64,000 bases of DNA from Streptomyces sp. NRRL S-37 (GCF_000721605.1 NZ_JOIZ01000019.1:1-64000); one strand, 5' to 3'. Counted from the first letter of the stretch, positions 48,442 to 58,015 are shown. Program-made: numbers and translations. The notes: generated from the letters alone by a model not told the origin.

Positions 48442-49443
48442 TCAGGGGCGGCCGGCCGACGTCGTACCGCGCGGATGGCGCTCCGCGTGCTGCGGGCGGC
48501 GACTGCCCGCCGGGGTGACCGGGGAGCGCTCCGCGCGGGTCGTATGCGGCCCGGGCGCCAGATAGGCGGGCGACCGGGAGGCAGGGCGGCCCGTGGGAAC
48601 CGGCTCGGGGGCCGTGTCCGCGCGGCCGGGGAGCGGCCTGAGCGCGACGGGCCGCCCGGGAGCGCCGGCCTTCTCCGTGTCGCCCCGGGGCGCCCGCCGG
48701 CGGGCGCGCAGGGCGAGGATCCGTGCCTCCGCGCGGGCGATGACCGGCTCGAACCAGGGCAGTGCCAGCAGGATCAGCAGGCCCGCCACCCAGCCCAGGA
48801 TCACATCGCTCAGCCAGTGGGTCCCGATGTAGACGGTGGACAGCCCCACGCCGAGCGAGGTCACGGCCGACAGCGCGGACAGCCAGCGGCGCGCTCTCGG
48901 GGTGGAGGCCAGATAGGCCAGGATTCCCCAGGTCACCACGGCGTTGGCGGTGTGGCCGCTGGGAAATATGTCGCCGCCGAGCCACATCTCGTTCGAGCCG
49001 ATCTCGGTCGCGTAGTGCGGTCCGAGGCGCCCCATGCCGTACTTCGCGGCACCGACGGTGACGTTGAGCAGCAGCAGGGAGACCCCGAGGGCGAGCAGCG
49101 GACGCAGGGTGTGCTGCCGCCAGGAGCGCCAGCCCAGCCAGGCCGCCACCATCACCGCCGTCGGGCCGCGCTGGCCGAGGACCACGTAGTAGTCGACGAA
49201 GGCGTGGATCTCGGGCCACTGCTGATAGGGGCGGAAGAACATCACCTGCCAGTCCAGCCGGACCAGCCAGGAGGTGATCAGTACGGCCCACACGATCGCC
49301 AGGTAGAAGGCCAGGGCGGCGCCGAACAGCACCATCCGGTGCCGGCTCATTCGCGGCATGCCGATGAGAGCCGGTCGTTCCGGCTCACGATCCAGCCTCG
49401 CGAACACCCGGTCCAGGCGGGTGGGCTTCGGTTCGGTACGCAC
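48442..49443 (-). CDS. PAP2 family phosphatase
   Basis: A membrane phosphatase of 333 residues with about six helices. Motif 1 is degenerate (KYGMGRLGPHY instead of KX6RP). Motif 2 is intact, PSGHTA. Motif 3 is STVYIGTHWLSDVILGW, where the usual Arg of SRXXXXXHXXXD is Thr. The nucleophilic His and general acid seem kept, but phosphate binding may differ. A Pro/Arg-rich cytosolic tail of about 90 residues follows. Lipid phosphate is the likely substrate. GTG 49443 is chosen by homology; ATG 49518 is possible. Confidence 0.82.
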   Translation of the reverse strand: MRTEPKPTRLDRVFARLDREPERPALIGMPRMSRHRMVLFGAALAFYLAIVWAVLITSWLVRLDWQVMFFRPYQQWPEIHAFVDYYVVLGQRGPTAVMVAAWLGWRSWRQHTLRPLLALGVSLLLLNVTVGAAKYGMGRLGPHYATEIGSNEMWLGGDIFPSGHTANAVVTWGILAYLASTPRARRWLSALSAVTSLGVGLSTVYIGTHWLSDVILGWVAGLLILLALPWFEPVIARAEARILALRARRRAPRGDTEKAGAPGRPVALRPLPGRADTAPEPVPTGRPASRSPAYLAPGPHTTRAERSPVTPAGSRRPQHAERHPRGTTSAGRP

Positions 49444-49701
49444 CCAATCGACGTTACAGCGAGTGAGCGCGGAACCCCGTCGAATCAGCCTCTTTGTGAT
49501 GACGATGTGATGTGGCATTCCTCTCAGGAGGGCCTTTATCTCCGGCGAATCCGCAAACCCCGGATGCTGCGGACTTCAATTCCTTTGATCATTCCGGGGG
49601 AGGGTTTTATCGCGCTTTTGAATTCGTTCACCGGGGGCTGGTGCGGAATTTCCTCGGCGCTCATCGGCCGCTCGGGGCGGGGTGGGGCGGGGTGGGGCGG
49701 G

Positions 49702-51015
49702 TCAGGGCGGACCGGAGCCGTTCAGCCAGAAGGCCCCGTACACCGCCGAGGCCGTCGCGACGGCCCCCACGACCAGCGCGGACCTGGGCGTACACAGGCG
49801 GGCCAGGGCCGGGGCGAGGGGCAGCAGCAGGGGGAAGGCGGGCAGCAGCAGCCGCGGTTTCGAGCCGAAGTAGCCCGACGCGCCCAGGGCGAGCGCGGTG
49901 ACGACCCCGGCGTACACCAGCAGGGGGAGGGGCTGGCGCTGTCGTACGCAGACGGCGTACAGCCACACCACGAGGCCGACGCCGGCCACCAGTCCGAGGC
50001 CCGCCAGGGCGGACGGGAACGACGTGAACATGGCGGCGACGAAGCGGGCGAAGGCATACCCCCCGTCGAAGCCGTTCCGCCAGCCGGCCTGCACGTCGAG
50101 ATAGCCCAGCGGCCCGTCGCCGGTCCGGTACCCGACCCACAGGACGTAACCGGCGGCGCCGAGGGGCGCGAGGAGCATGCCGAGCGCCCGGCGCAGGCGC
50201 ACACCGGAGGTGTCCGTCGCACACGGGGCGCCCTCCGGCACCTGTGTGCGCTGTGCGATCCCGGGCGCGCCGGCGCGTTCCCCGGCCCGCGCGCCGTCCT
50301 CCGGCACCGCGCTGCGATCCCGCGCGAAAGAGGTCCGCTCCCGCGCGGGGGAGGAGCGTTCCCGCGCGGAGGTGCGTTCCCGCAGGAACGCGGCGATGCC
50401 CGCCGCCCACACCGCCGCGACCACCGCCAGCCCCACCGGGCGGGTCAGCCCCGCCAGGCCCGCCAGGGCACCCGCCGTCACCCAGCGCCCCGTCAGCACG
50501 GCGTACAGCGACCACGCGGCGAGCGCGGTGAACAGGGACTCGCTGTACGCCATCGACTGCACGATCCCGACCGGCAGCACCGCCCACAGCAGCACCGCGC
50601 AGACCCCGGCCCGGCGCCCGTGCACATGGTCGGCCACCGCGAAGATCCCCCAGGCCGCCGCGAGCGAGGCGAGCACGCTCACCACGAAGCCCCCGTCGGC
50701 GTACGACAACGGCGACACCGCCGTCACCAGCCGCTCCAGCCACGGGAGCAGCGGAAAGAACGCCAGGTCGGAATGGACGTCCCCGCCCGGCAGCCGCACC
50801 TCGTGGCCGTACCCCAGCTCGGCGACCCCCGCGTACCAGAGCGAGTCCCAGCGGGCGGTCAGCAGGGTGTACGCGTCCTTGCCGCACGCCCCGCTCCACA
50901 GGGCCAGCACGACCAGGCCCAGGGCACGCACGGCGGCGTACCCGAGGAGCGCCGGCGCGGCCCGGCGCAGCGCACCGGCGCGGGCCGGGACGACGCGCGT
51001 GTCGAGATCGTTCAC
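49702..51015 (-). CDS. PIG-V-like mannosyltransferase family membrane protein
   Basis: A polytopic membrane protein of 437 residues with about ten hydrophobic helices. ARWDSLWYAGVAELGY at about residues 54-69 is the conserved DxxW-type motif of lipid-linked mannosyltransferases (PIG-V/GT-C group). A hydrophilic Arg/Glu/Ser insert (about residues 205-265) with RERTS/RERSS repeats interrupts the helices; its repeats suggest expansion. It probably mannosylates proteins or lipids on the outer face of the membrane. GTG 51015 is preferred as the point where conserved sequence starts. It diverges from the MFS gene. Confidence 0.82.
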   Translation of the reverse strand: MNDLDTRVVPARAGALRRAAPALLGYAAVRALGLVVLALWSGACGKDAYTLLTARWDSLWYAGVAELGYGHEVRLPGGDVHSDLAFFPLLPWLERLVTAVSPLSYADGGFVVSVLASLAAAWGIFAVADHVHGRRAGVCAVLLWAVLPVGIVQSMAYSESLFTALAAWSLYAVLTGRWVTAGALAGLAGLTRPVGLAVVAAVWAAGIAAFLRERTSARERSSPARERTSFARDRSAVPEDGARAGERAGAPGIAQRTQVPEGAPCATDTSGVRLRRALGMLLAPLGAAGYVLWVGYRTGDGPLGYLDVQAGWRNGFDGGYAFARFVAAMFTSFPSALAGLGLVAGVGLVVWLYAVCVRQRQPLPLLVYAGVVTALALGASGYFGSKPRLLLPAFPLLLPLAPALARLCTPRSALVVGAVATASAVYGAFWLNGSGPP

Positions 51016-51303
51016 GCGCCCGATTATCGACCCGGAGCGGAACCGCCCGGCCCGGCGGGACGTGTGACCCGGACGGGGGAAGGCATGCGCCCCGGACGGG
51101 GAAAGTGGTGTACGCCACACCGATCCGCCGGAGCTGTGAGACGCCCGCCACTCGGCCCCGGCTCCCACTCGCGTACTCTGACGTGTCACTCGCCGTTCGC
51201 TGCGCGGGCCGGAGGCCACCGCTCCTCTCCGGCCGAGTCACGGGGGAGTCCCCGACCCCGTGAGCCCGCCGATCGCGAGGGAACATCTGGGAGGTACGTG
51301 TAC

Positions 51304-52905
51304 ATGTCCGGGACGACCACGGCCGCCGCCGCGCTGCGCCGTCGGGCGGCCGGGGCCGGTGCCAACCGCTGGGTGGTACTCGTCGTCCTCTGCGTCAGCC
51401 TGCTGCTGGTCGCCGTCGACGCCACCGTGCTGCACGTCGCGGTCCCCGCCGTCACCGAGGACCTGCGGCCCGGCGCGATGGAGCTGCTCTGGATCGTCGA
51501 CGCCTACCCCTTGGTCTGCGCCTCGCTGCTGATCCTCTTCGGCACCCTCGGCGACCGGATCGGCCGCAGACGCGTCCTGCTGCTCGGTTACACCCTGTTC
51601 GGCGTCGCCTCCGGCATGGCGGCCCTCGCGGACACCGCGCAGGTGCTGATCGTGGCACGGGCGCTGCTCGGCGTCGGCGGCGCGATGATCATGCCGGCGA
51701 CGCTGTCGATCCTGCGCCAGGTCTTCCCGGACCGGCGCGAACGGGCCCTCGCCATCGGCATCTGGAGCGCGGTCGCCGCCGTGGGCGCGGCGGTCGGCCC
51801 CCTGCTCGGCGGCTTCCTGCTGGAGCACTTCTGGTGGGGCTCGGTGTTCCTGGTCAACATCCCGCTGATGCTGGTCAGCCTCCCGGTCGGGCGGATCCTG
51901 CTGCCCGAGTCGAAGGGCGCGGGCGACGGCCCCTGGGACGTGGCCGGCGCGCTGATGGCCGCCGCCGGACTGTTCGCGGTGGTCCTCGGCGTGAAGCGGC
52001 TCGGCGGCGGCGCCTCCGCCGCCGGCGTGTGGACCGTGCTGCCGCTGCTCGTGGGCGCCGGACTGCTGGCCGCCTTCGTGCGCCGGCAGCGGCGCCGTAC
52101 GCATCCACTGGTCGACCTGCGGATGTTCGCCCGGCCGGCGTTCAGTACGTCGGTGGGCTGCATCGTGCTGGCGATGCTCGCCCTGGTGGGCCTGGAACTG
52201 ATCGCGGCCCAGTACCTCCAGCTCGTGCTCGGGCTCTCCCCGCTGGAGACCGGGCTGCGCCTGCTGCCGCTGACGATCGCGGCGATGGCGGCGGGCCTGG
52301 CGGGGGCGCGGATGCTGCGCCGGTTCGGCCCGCGCCGCATGGTCTGCTCCGGTTTCTGCCTGACGGCCGCCGCGGTGGTGGTCCTGACCGCGATGGGCGG
52401 ACAGGACAACGCCCCGCTGCTGCTCACCGGTTTCGTCCTGCTCGGCTTCGGCCTGGAGACCACGCTGTTCGGGGCCTACGAGTCGATGCTCAGCGAGGCC
52501 CCGCCGGACCGGGCCGGCGGGGCGGCCGCGATCGGGGAGACCTCCTACCAGCTCGGTGCCGGCATCGGGATCGCCCTCCTCGGCAGCGTGATGAACGCGG
52601 CGTACGGACCCGGCCTCGCCGGGGTGCCCGGGGTGCCGGAAGCGGCGTCCTCGGCGGCGTCGCACTCGCTGGGAGAGGCCTATGAGGTGGCCGACGGGCT
52701 CGGTGGACCGGCGGGGAGTGCGCTGCGGGATGCGGCGCGGCACGCGTTTGTGCACGGGCTGCATGTGACGTTGCTGGTCAGCGCGGGGCTGTTGTTGCTC
52801 GGGGCGTTGATGGCGTTGAGGTTGCCGCGGGCGATGCAGTGCGAGGCGGCGGCCGCGGAGGTGCCCGCGCCGCGGGAAGCGGTGGAGTCACGCGTCTCGG
52901 TGTGA
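51304..52905 (+). CDS. MFS transporter, DHA2/EmrB-QacA type
   Basis: A drug:proton antiporter-like exporter of 533 residues with 14 hydrophobic helices. The start ANRWVVLVVLCVSLLLVAVDATVLHVAVPA matches the DHA2 family. Motif A (GTLGDRIGRRRVLL) and motif C-like segments (GGFLLEHFWWGSVFLVNIPL) are present. No regulator is adjacent. ATG 51304 has GGGAGG nine bases upstream. Substrate not evident. Confidence 0.9.
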   Translation: MSGTTTAAAALRRRAAGAGANRWVVLVVLCVSLLLVAVDATVLHVAVPAVTEDLRPGAMELLWIVDAYPLVCASLLILFGTLGDRIGRRRVLLLGYTLFGVASGMAALADTAQVLIVARALLGVGGAMIMPATLSILRQVFPDRRERALAIGIWSAVAAVGAAVGPLLGGFLLEHFWWGSVFLVNIPLMLVSLPVGRILLPESKGAGDGPWDVAGALMAAAGLFAVVLGVKRLGGGASAAGVWTVLPLLVGAGLLAAFVRRQRRRTHPLVDLRMFARPAFSTSVGCIVLAMLALVGLELIAAQYLQLVLGLSPLETGLRLLPLTIAAMAAGLAGARMLRRFGPRRMVCSGFCLTAAAVVVLTAMGGQDNAPLLLTGFVLLGFGLETTLFGAYESMLSEAPPDRAGGAAAIGETSYQLGAGIGIALLGSVMNAAYGPGLAGVPGVPEAASSAASHSLGEAYEVADGLGGPAGSALRDAARHAFVHGLHVTLLVSAGLLLLGALMALRLPRAMQCEAAAAEVPAPREAVESRVSV

Positions 52906-53266
52906 CCGCATGGGTCTCCCGTCCGCGCACCACCCGTTCACCGTCGGTCAGGAGGTGGGCATCACCCGTGGGGGCGGGCCGCCATCGGTGTCCGCGTGCG
53001 GTCCCGCGCGGTCCTTCGTCGCCCGGCGTCCACGCGCGGTCGTCCGTGTCCACGCGCGGTCCTTCGTCGTCGCAGCGGCCCGCGCGCCCCGTCCACCGCA
53101 GGTCGCCGACGGCGGCGCACCCCTGGGAAAGGTCCGCCTCTCGACGAGCGGCGACGAGCGCCGCGCGGGTGGGGGCGCGGGGTGGACGTGCGGGAGACTG
53201 CCGCGTAACGTCGGCCCAGAGCCGTAACTAGCACTGCTAGTTTTGTCGTTCCCGGAGGATGCCCCC
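52906..53266. other. Low-complexity intergenic region and acyl-CoA dehydrogenase promoter
   Basis: No gene is accepted here. 52980-53100 contains repeats of TCCACGCGCGGTC and GGTCCTTCGTCG in direct order. An AACTAGCA-C-TGCTAGTT palindrome lies at 53226-53242 before the acyl-CoA dehydrogenase gene. Frames are open by chance because of GC content. Confidence 0.5.
53226..53242. promoter_or_regulatory. 17-bp palindromic operator before the acyl-CoA dehydrogenase gene
   Basis: AACTAGCA-C-TGCTAGTT is a perfect palindrome with 8-bp arms, ending 24 bp before ATG 53267. The style fits a TetR-family repressor of fatty-acid or acyl-CoA metabolism; no regulator is next to it. Confidence 0.65.
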
Positions 53267-54457
53267 ATGTCCGCGTCCGCGAAGCTGCCCCCCTTCGACC
53301 CCGCCGACCCCCTCGGCCTCGACGACCTGCTGGAGCCGGAGGACCTGGCCGTCCGGGACACCGTGCGCGCCTGGGCCGCCGACCGTGTGCTCCCGTACGT
53401 CGCCGACTGGTACGAGAAGGGCGAGCTGCCCGGCATCCGGGAGCTGGCCCGGGAACTCGGCGGGATCGGCGCGCTCGGCATGTCTCTCGACGGCTACGGC
53501 TGCACGGGCGCGAGCGCCGTCCAGTACGGACTCGCCTGTCTGGAGCTGGAGGCGGCCGACTCCGGGATCCGCTCGCTGGTCTCCGTGCAGGGCTCGCTCG
53601 CCATGTACGCCATCCACCGCTTCGGCAGCGAGGAGCAGAAGCAGCGATGGCTGCCCCGGATGGCGTCCGGCGAGGTCATCGGCTGCTTCGGGCTCACCGA
53701 ACCCGACCACGGCTCCGACCCCGCCTCGATGCGCACCCACGCCAAGCGCGACGGCGGGGACTGGGTGCTGAACGGGCGCAAGATGTGGATCACCAACGGC
53801 TCCGTGGCCGGGGTCGCCGTGGTGTGGGCGGGGACCGAGGACGGGATCCGCGGCTTCGTCGTACCCACCGACGCCCCCGGCTTCTCGGCACCCGAGATCA
53901 AGCACAAGTGGTCGCTGCGCGCCTCCGTCACCAGCGAGCTGGTCCTCGACGACGTACGGCTGCCCGCCGACGCCGTGCTGCCCGAGGTGACCGGCCTCAA
54001 GGGCCCGCTCAGCTGCCTCTCGCACGCCCGGTACGGGATCGTCTGGGGCGCGATGGGCGCCGCGCGGAGCTCCTTCGAGGCGGCGGTCGACTACGCGAAG
54101 TCACGGGAGCAGTTCGGGCGGCCCATCGGAGGGTTCCAGCTGACCCAGGCCAAACTCGCCGACATGGCGGTCGAACTGCACAAGGGGATTCTGCTCGCCC
54201 ACCATCTGGGGCGGCGCATGGACGCCGGCCGCCTGCGTCCCGAGCAGGTCAGCTTCGGCAAGCTCAACAACGTCCGCGAGGCCATCGACATCTGCCGCAC
54301 GGCGCGGACGATCCTCGGTGCCAACGGGATCTCGCTCGAGTACCCGGTGATGCGGCACGCGACCAACCTGGAATCGGTGCTCACCTACGAGGGCACCGTG
54401 GAGATGCACCAGCTCGTGCTGGGCAAGGCGCTCACCGGACTCGACGCCTTCCGGTGA
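53267..54457 (+). CDS. Acyl-CoA dehydrogenase, glutaryl-CoA dehydrogenase-like
   Basis: An FAD-dependent enzyme of 396 residues. It has the FAD-binding GCFGLTEPDHGSDP and the WITNGSVAGVAVVWA segments. LSHARYGIVWGAMGAARSS and KSREQFGRPIGGFQLTQAKLADM are typical of the glutaryl-CoA dehydrogenase group. The predicted catalytic Glu375 is in TYEGTVEMHQ. The usual substrate of this branch is glutaryl-CoA, but related enzymes act on others. ATG 53267 has GGAGG a few bases upstream. It ends in a strong hairpin. Confidence 0.92.
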   Translation: MSASAKLPPFDPADPLGLDDLLEPEDLAVRDTVRAWAADRVLPYVADWYEKGELPGIRELARELGGIGALGMSLDGYGCTGASAVQYGLACLELEAADSGIRSLVSVQGSLAMYAIHRFGSEEQKQRWLPRMASGEVIGCFGLTEPDHGSDPASMRTHAKRDGGDWVLNGRKMWITNGSVAGVAVVWAGTEDGIRGFVVPTDAPGFSAPEIKHKWSLRASVTSELVLDDVRLPADAVLPEVTGLKGPLSCLSHARYGIVWGAMGAARSSFEAAVDYAKSREQFGRPIGGFQLTQAKLADMAVELHKGILLAHHLGRRMDAGRLRPEQVSFGKLNNVREAIDICRTARTILGANGISLEYPVMRHATNLESVLTYEGTVEMHQLVLGKALTGLDAFR

Positions 54458-54466
54458 GCCTCCGGG

Positions 54467-54495
54467 GAGGCAGGGCCGGTGAGCGGCCCTGCCTC
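54467..54495. terminator. Perfect 12-bp hairpin between convergent genes
   Basis: GAGGCAGGGCCG (54467-54478) and CGGCCCTGCCTC (54484-54495) flank GTGAG. The right arm overlaps the last codon and stop of the sepF-like gene, so the same DNA ends both genes. Confidence 0.85.
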
Positions 54496-54931
54496 AGCTC
54501 TGGTTGAAGAAGCCGTCCGAACGGTGCGCGGCCGGCTCACCGCTGACGACCTCGGTGTCGGCCGGGCTGAGCAGGAACACCCGGTTCGACACCCGCTCGA
54601 TGGAACCGCGCAGACCGAAGATCAGGCCCGCGGCGAAGTCGACGACGCGCTTGGCGTCACCGGCGTCCATGGCGGTGAGGTTCATGATGACGGGAACGCC
54701 CTCGCGGAACAGCTCACCGATGGCGCGGGCGTCCCGGAAGCTGTCCGGGGTGACCGTGCCGATCCGGCGCCCCCTCTCCTCGGCGACGTCCGCGGCCACC
54801 TTGACCCGCGGATCGGTGACCCAGGCCTCGCCGGGCTCGGTCCCGTCGGAGTAGTCGTCGTCGTAGTAACGCTCGTCTTCGTTGTCGTCGACGAGGCCGA
54901 GCCAGGCACTCGCCTTGCGTACCGATCCCAT
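54494..54931 (-). CDS. sflA: SepF-like cell division protein
   Basis: A 145-residue SepF-fold protein. The N-terminal [18 protein letters not shown] part resembles the membrane-targeting helix. After an acidic linker, the globular domain (about residues 55-135) includes [38 protein letters not shown], the SepF dimer/FtsZ-contact region. Streptomyces carry three SepF family genes: sepF beside ftsZ, and two SepF-like genes outside the division cluster. This one lacks ftsZ neighbours and so is a SepF-like member; the name sflA is assigned by its place near these genes. Confidence 0.85.
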   Translation of the reverse strand: MGSVRKASAWLGLVDDNEDERYYDDDYSDGTEPGEAWVTDPRVKVAADVAEERGRRIGTVTPDSFRDARAIGELFREGVPVIMNLTAMDAGDAKRVVDFAAGLIFGLRGSIERVSNRVFLLSPADTEVVSGEPAAHRSDGFFNQS

Positions 54932-55223
54932 GGACGCCTCCTCTCACAGCGGTCTTTTTCTGCTTTCCGCATCCCTATGGTCGTCCATGATGCGGAGGTC
55001 GCGCCAAGTGGATAGACGCCGCGCGGGGGGTTTGTGACGGTACTGGTGCACAGCTGATCCGTCGAGAGTCCGGGTTTCCCAAGGGTCCTGGTGTAAACGG
55101 CTGCTGACTGTGAGTGAAATATGATTCTTCCCGGCGTACGGGTGAGGAACGGTGCGTACGGGTGAACACCGTGGCCGATACGATGCCGCCGCTGAACGTC
55201 GTACAACTGCACGGGGGGACGTC

Positions 55224-56390
55224 GTGTTCGGAATGGTCAGGCCGTGTCGGCACCGGCTCGGGGAGAAGCTCACCGCCCAGTGGACGGCCCATCTGTGCGG
55301 ACTGTGTCTCGCGTTGCGCGGGGACCACGGGCAGCTCGCGCGGATCGTCACCAACTACGACGGCCTTCTCATATCCGTCCTGACGGAGGCTCAGGCGGAG
55401 CGCCCGGAGGCGGGACGGCGCACCGCCGGACCGTGCCCGCTGCGCGGTATGCGCACCGCGTCCGTCGCGCACGGTGAGGGCGCGCGGCTCGCGGCGGCCG
55501 TCTCCCTCGTCCTCGCCTCCGCCAAGGTGCGCGACCACGTCGCCGACGGCGACGGGATGCTGGCACGAAGGCCGGTCGCGCTCGCCGCGCGGCGGGTGGC
55601 GGCGAGCTGGGACCGGGCGGGGGCGCGGGCCGGTTCGGCCGTCGGGTTCGACACCGCCGTCCTCGTCGACGCCGTGGACCGGCAGACCGGTATCGAGACC
55701 CTCGCCGGGCCCGGCACCCCGGTCCTCACCGTCACCGAGCCGACCGAGACCGCGACGGCCGCGGCCTTCGCGCACACCGCGGTGCTGGCCGGCCGGCCGG
55801 GCAACGCCGTACCGCTCGCGGAGGCCGGACGCCTCTTCGGGCGCCTCGCGCACCTCCTGGACGCGGTGGAGGACCGGGAGGCCGACGCGGCCTCGGGTGC
55901 CTGGAACCCGCTCGCCGCCACCGGAACCCCGCTGGAGGAGGCCCGCCGGCTCGCCGACGACGCGGTGCACGGCATCCGGCTCGCGCTGCGTGAAGTGGAG
56001 TTCACCGACGGCGGTCTCGCGCACCGGCTGCTCGTCCATGAATTGCCCAACTCCGTCCATCGCGCCTTCGGTACGGTCTCCTGTGCCCACGGAACCGGCC
56101 CCTACGCGCCTCCCGGCACCCCCGGTGGCCCGTTGCCCCCCGAGCCGCCGCGCCGCGACCGGCGCGGACTGCTGGCCGGCTGCGCCGTGTGGCTGGGGCT
56201 CGCCTGCACCTGCCAGTTGTGCTGCGGCACCTATGAGGATCCCTGGAGCCGGGAGCAGAAGCAGGGACCCTGCGCCAACTGCGACTGCAGCGGGTGCGGC
56301 GACTGCGGCAACTGCTGTGAGTGCTGCAACTGCTGCGGTGAGGACGGTTGCTGCGACGGCTGCGACTGCGGGTGCGACTGCGGCTGCTGA
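55224..56390 (+). CDS. DUF5685 family protein with Cys-rich C-terminal tail
   Basis: A 388-residue protein. The DUF5685 core (about residues 1-290) starts FGMVRPCRHRLGEKL and contains LTAQWTAHLCGLCLALRGDHGQ and a long helical region. Near the C-terminus is a hydrophobic stretch LLAGCAVWLGLACTCQLCC. A tail of 39 residues follows, of which 18 are Cys, arranged as CxxC and CC pairs like a metallothionein. Function is unknown. GTG 55224 has GGGGGGAC just upstream. No partner genes are evident. Confidence 0.75.
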   Translation: MFGMVRPCRHRLGEKLTAQWTAHLCGLCLALRGDHGQLARIVTNYDGLLISVLTEAQAERPEAGRRTAGPCPLRGMRTASVAHGEGARLAAAVSLVLASAKVRDHVADGDGMLARRPVALAARRVAASWDRAGARAGSAVGFDTAVLVDAVDRQTGIETLAGPGTPVLTVTEPTETATAAAFAHTAVLAGRPGNAVPLAEAGRLFGRLAHLLDAVEDREADAASGAWNPLAATGTPLEEARRLADDAVHGIRLALREVEFTDGGLAHRLLVHELPNSVHRAFGTVSCAHGTGPYAPPGTPGGPLPPEPPRRDRRGLLAGCAVWLGLACTCQLCCGTYEDPWSREQKQGPCANCDCSGCGDCGNCCECCNCCGEDGCCDGCDCGCDCGC

Positions 56391-56687
56391 CGGACCGGCT
56401 ATCCGGAGGGACGAGTTCCGGACAACGCGCGGCTGTTCGACCGGTCGTGCCGCGAGGGGTGACCACGGGTGACGCGGTCCCGCACCCGGACCAAATCTCC
56501 TAGACGGTTCAAAGGTCCACGTCCAAAAGGCACCCTTGCGCCGAACGGTCGGTCGGCCGAATACTCGCCCACAGCGCTTGTCAGGGGCACGGCGTGTTCG
56601 GAATCCGGGCATCCGGCTCCCTGGCTGCGCCTCACCGGGCCCACAACCCCACGAGGGCCCCCTACTTCCTTTGTGGAGGAACGAGAA
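56391..56687. promoter_or_regulatory. Promoter and leader of the sprB-like gene
   Basis: No gene is seen. Sequence around 56500-56600 is the likely promoter, with a TACTCGC element near 56561. The start GTG 56688 has GAGGAACGAG upstream. Confidence 0.4.
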
Positions 56688-57593
56688 GTGAGGATCAAGC
56701 GCACCACCCCCCGTAGCGGCATCTCGAGACGGACTCGGCTGATCGCCGTAGCCACCGGCTTCGTGGCCGCTGCCGCGATCGTGGTCCCCAGCGCGAACGC
56801 GGCCGAGACCCCCACCACCTTCAGCTCCGCCGAACTGAAGAGCGTGAGCGGCTCGGTGCTGGAGGCCGATGTCCCGGGCACCGCCTGGGCCGTCGACAGC
56901 AAGACCAACCGGGTGCTCCTGACCGTCGACAGCACCGTCTCCCAGGCCGAGATCGACAAGATCAAGCGGGAGGCCGGGGACGACGCCGCGGCGATCACCG
57001 TCAAGCGCACCCCGGGCAAGATCAGCAAGCTCATCCAGGGCGGCGACGCCATCTACGCGAGCAGCTGGCGCTGCTCCCTCGGCTTCAACGTCCGCAGCAG
57101 CAGCGGCGCCGAGTACTTCCTGACCGCCGGTCACTGCACCGACGGCGCGGGCACCTGGTACTCCAACTCCGCGCGCACCACGGCCATCGGCTCGACGGCC
57201 GGCTCCAGCTTCCCGGGCAACGACTACGGCATCGTCCGGTACACCGGGTCCGTCAGCCGTCCCGGCACCGCCAACGGCGTGGACATCACCCGCGCGGCCA
57301 CCCCGAGCGTGGGCACCACCGTCATCCGCGACGGTTCCACCACCGGCACCCACAGCGGCCGCGTCACCGCCCTGAACGCCACCGTCAACTACGGCGGCGG
57401 CGACGTCGTCTCCGGTCTCATCCAGACCACGGTCTGCGCCGAGCCCGGCGACTCCGGTGGCGCGCTCTACGGCAGCAACGGCACCGCGTACGGTCTGACC
57501 TCCGGCGGCAGCGGCGACTGCTCCTCCGGCGGTACGACCTTCTTCCAGCCGGTGACGGAGGCCCTGAGCGCCTACGGCGTCAGCGTCTACTAG
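56688..57593 (+). CDS. sprB: Streptogrisin B-like secreted serine protease
   Basis: A secreted S1-family (alpha-lytic type) protease of 301 residues. The signal peptide ends near residue 38 (SANAAE). A propeptide of about 77 residues precedes the mature domain at Ile116 ([11 protein letters not shown]). The catalytic triad is His149 in LTAGHC, Asp179 in NDYGIV and Ser256 in GDSGGALYG. The disulfide Cys pairs and ending [12 protein letters not shown] match streptogrisin B (SGPB) closely. A propeptide-assisted folding enzyme, it probably degrades external protein. A terminator follows. Confidence 0.93.
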   Translation: MRIKRTTPRSGISRRTRLIAVATGFVAAAAIVVPSANAAETPTTFSSAELKSVSGSVLEADVPGTAWAVDSKTNRVLLTVDSTVSQAEIDKIKREAGDDAAAITVKRTPGKISKLIQGGDAIYASSWRCSLGFNVRSSSGAEYFLTAGHCTDGAGTWYSNSARTTAIGSTAGSSFPGNDYGIVRYTGSVSRPGTANGVDITRAATPSVGTTVIRDGSTTGTHSGRVTALNATVNYGGGDVVSGLIQTTVCAEPGDSGGALYGSNGTAYGLTSGGSGDCSSGGTTFFQPVTEALSAYGVSVY

Positions 57594-58015
57594 GAGCGGA
57601 TCGCCGGGACCGGCCGGTACCACCGGTCCCGCGAGTCCCCCCGCAGTCGGCAGCACCACGAGCCCCCGCACGCGATCGCCGTGCGGGGGCTCGTTCTTGC
57701 CACGAGTGCGGAGGGTCGAATTCAAGCCACGACGGAATCCCGCGTACCGTACCGCCGGTTACTCCCCCGTAGCGTTTGCAGTGCGAACCACCCTGCGTGT
57801 CCATGACCAGTCAGGACATAGGGGGCGCACGGTTGTTGCCGTACGCGCGTCCTGAAGTCGACCTTGTGTGCTCCCCGCAGGGTTCGGAAGAGTAGGCGCC
57901 GTTCGACCGGCACGGGCGTGGCTTCTTCTGTGTTCTGCCCCCGTCGCCGTACACCTTCCGGTCCGGTGGGGTCCCCACAACCTCCCCGGGCCGTCCCCCC
58001 ACAGGAGGACGTGAG
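57594..58015. other. Intergenic region between the two streptogrisins
   Basis: A terminator lies at 57659-57693. No gene is seen in the rest. The 57720-57860 part is less GC-rich. A CCCCCACAGGAGGACGTGAG ribosome-binding region precedes TTG 58016. Confidence 0.55.
57659..57693 (+). terminator. Hairpin terminator of the sprB-like gene
   Basis: Perfect 14-bp arms CGAGCCCCCGCACG (57659-57672) and CGTGCGGGGGCTCG (57680-57693) flank a 7-base loop, followed by TTCTT. Confidence 0.88.

Noticed and set aside
48433..51303. A very long open plus-strand frame ahead of the MFS gene
   Set aside because: It runs antisense to the PAP2 and mannosyltransferase genes and carries no domain; the MFS homology and RBS begin at 51304.
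56270..56390. A lantibiotic or other Cys-rich precursor peptide
   Set aside because: The Cys-rich run is in frame with and joined to the DUF5685 protein, and no modification or export genes are nearby.
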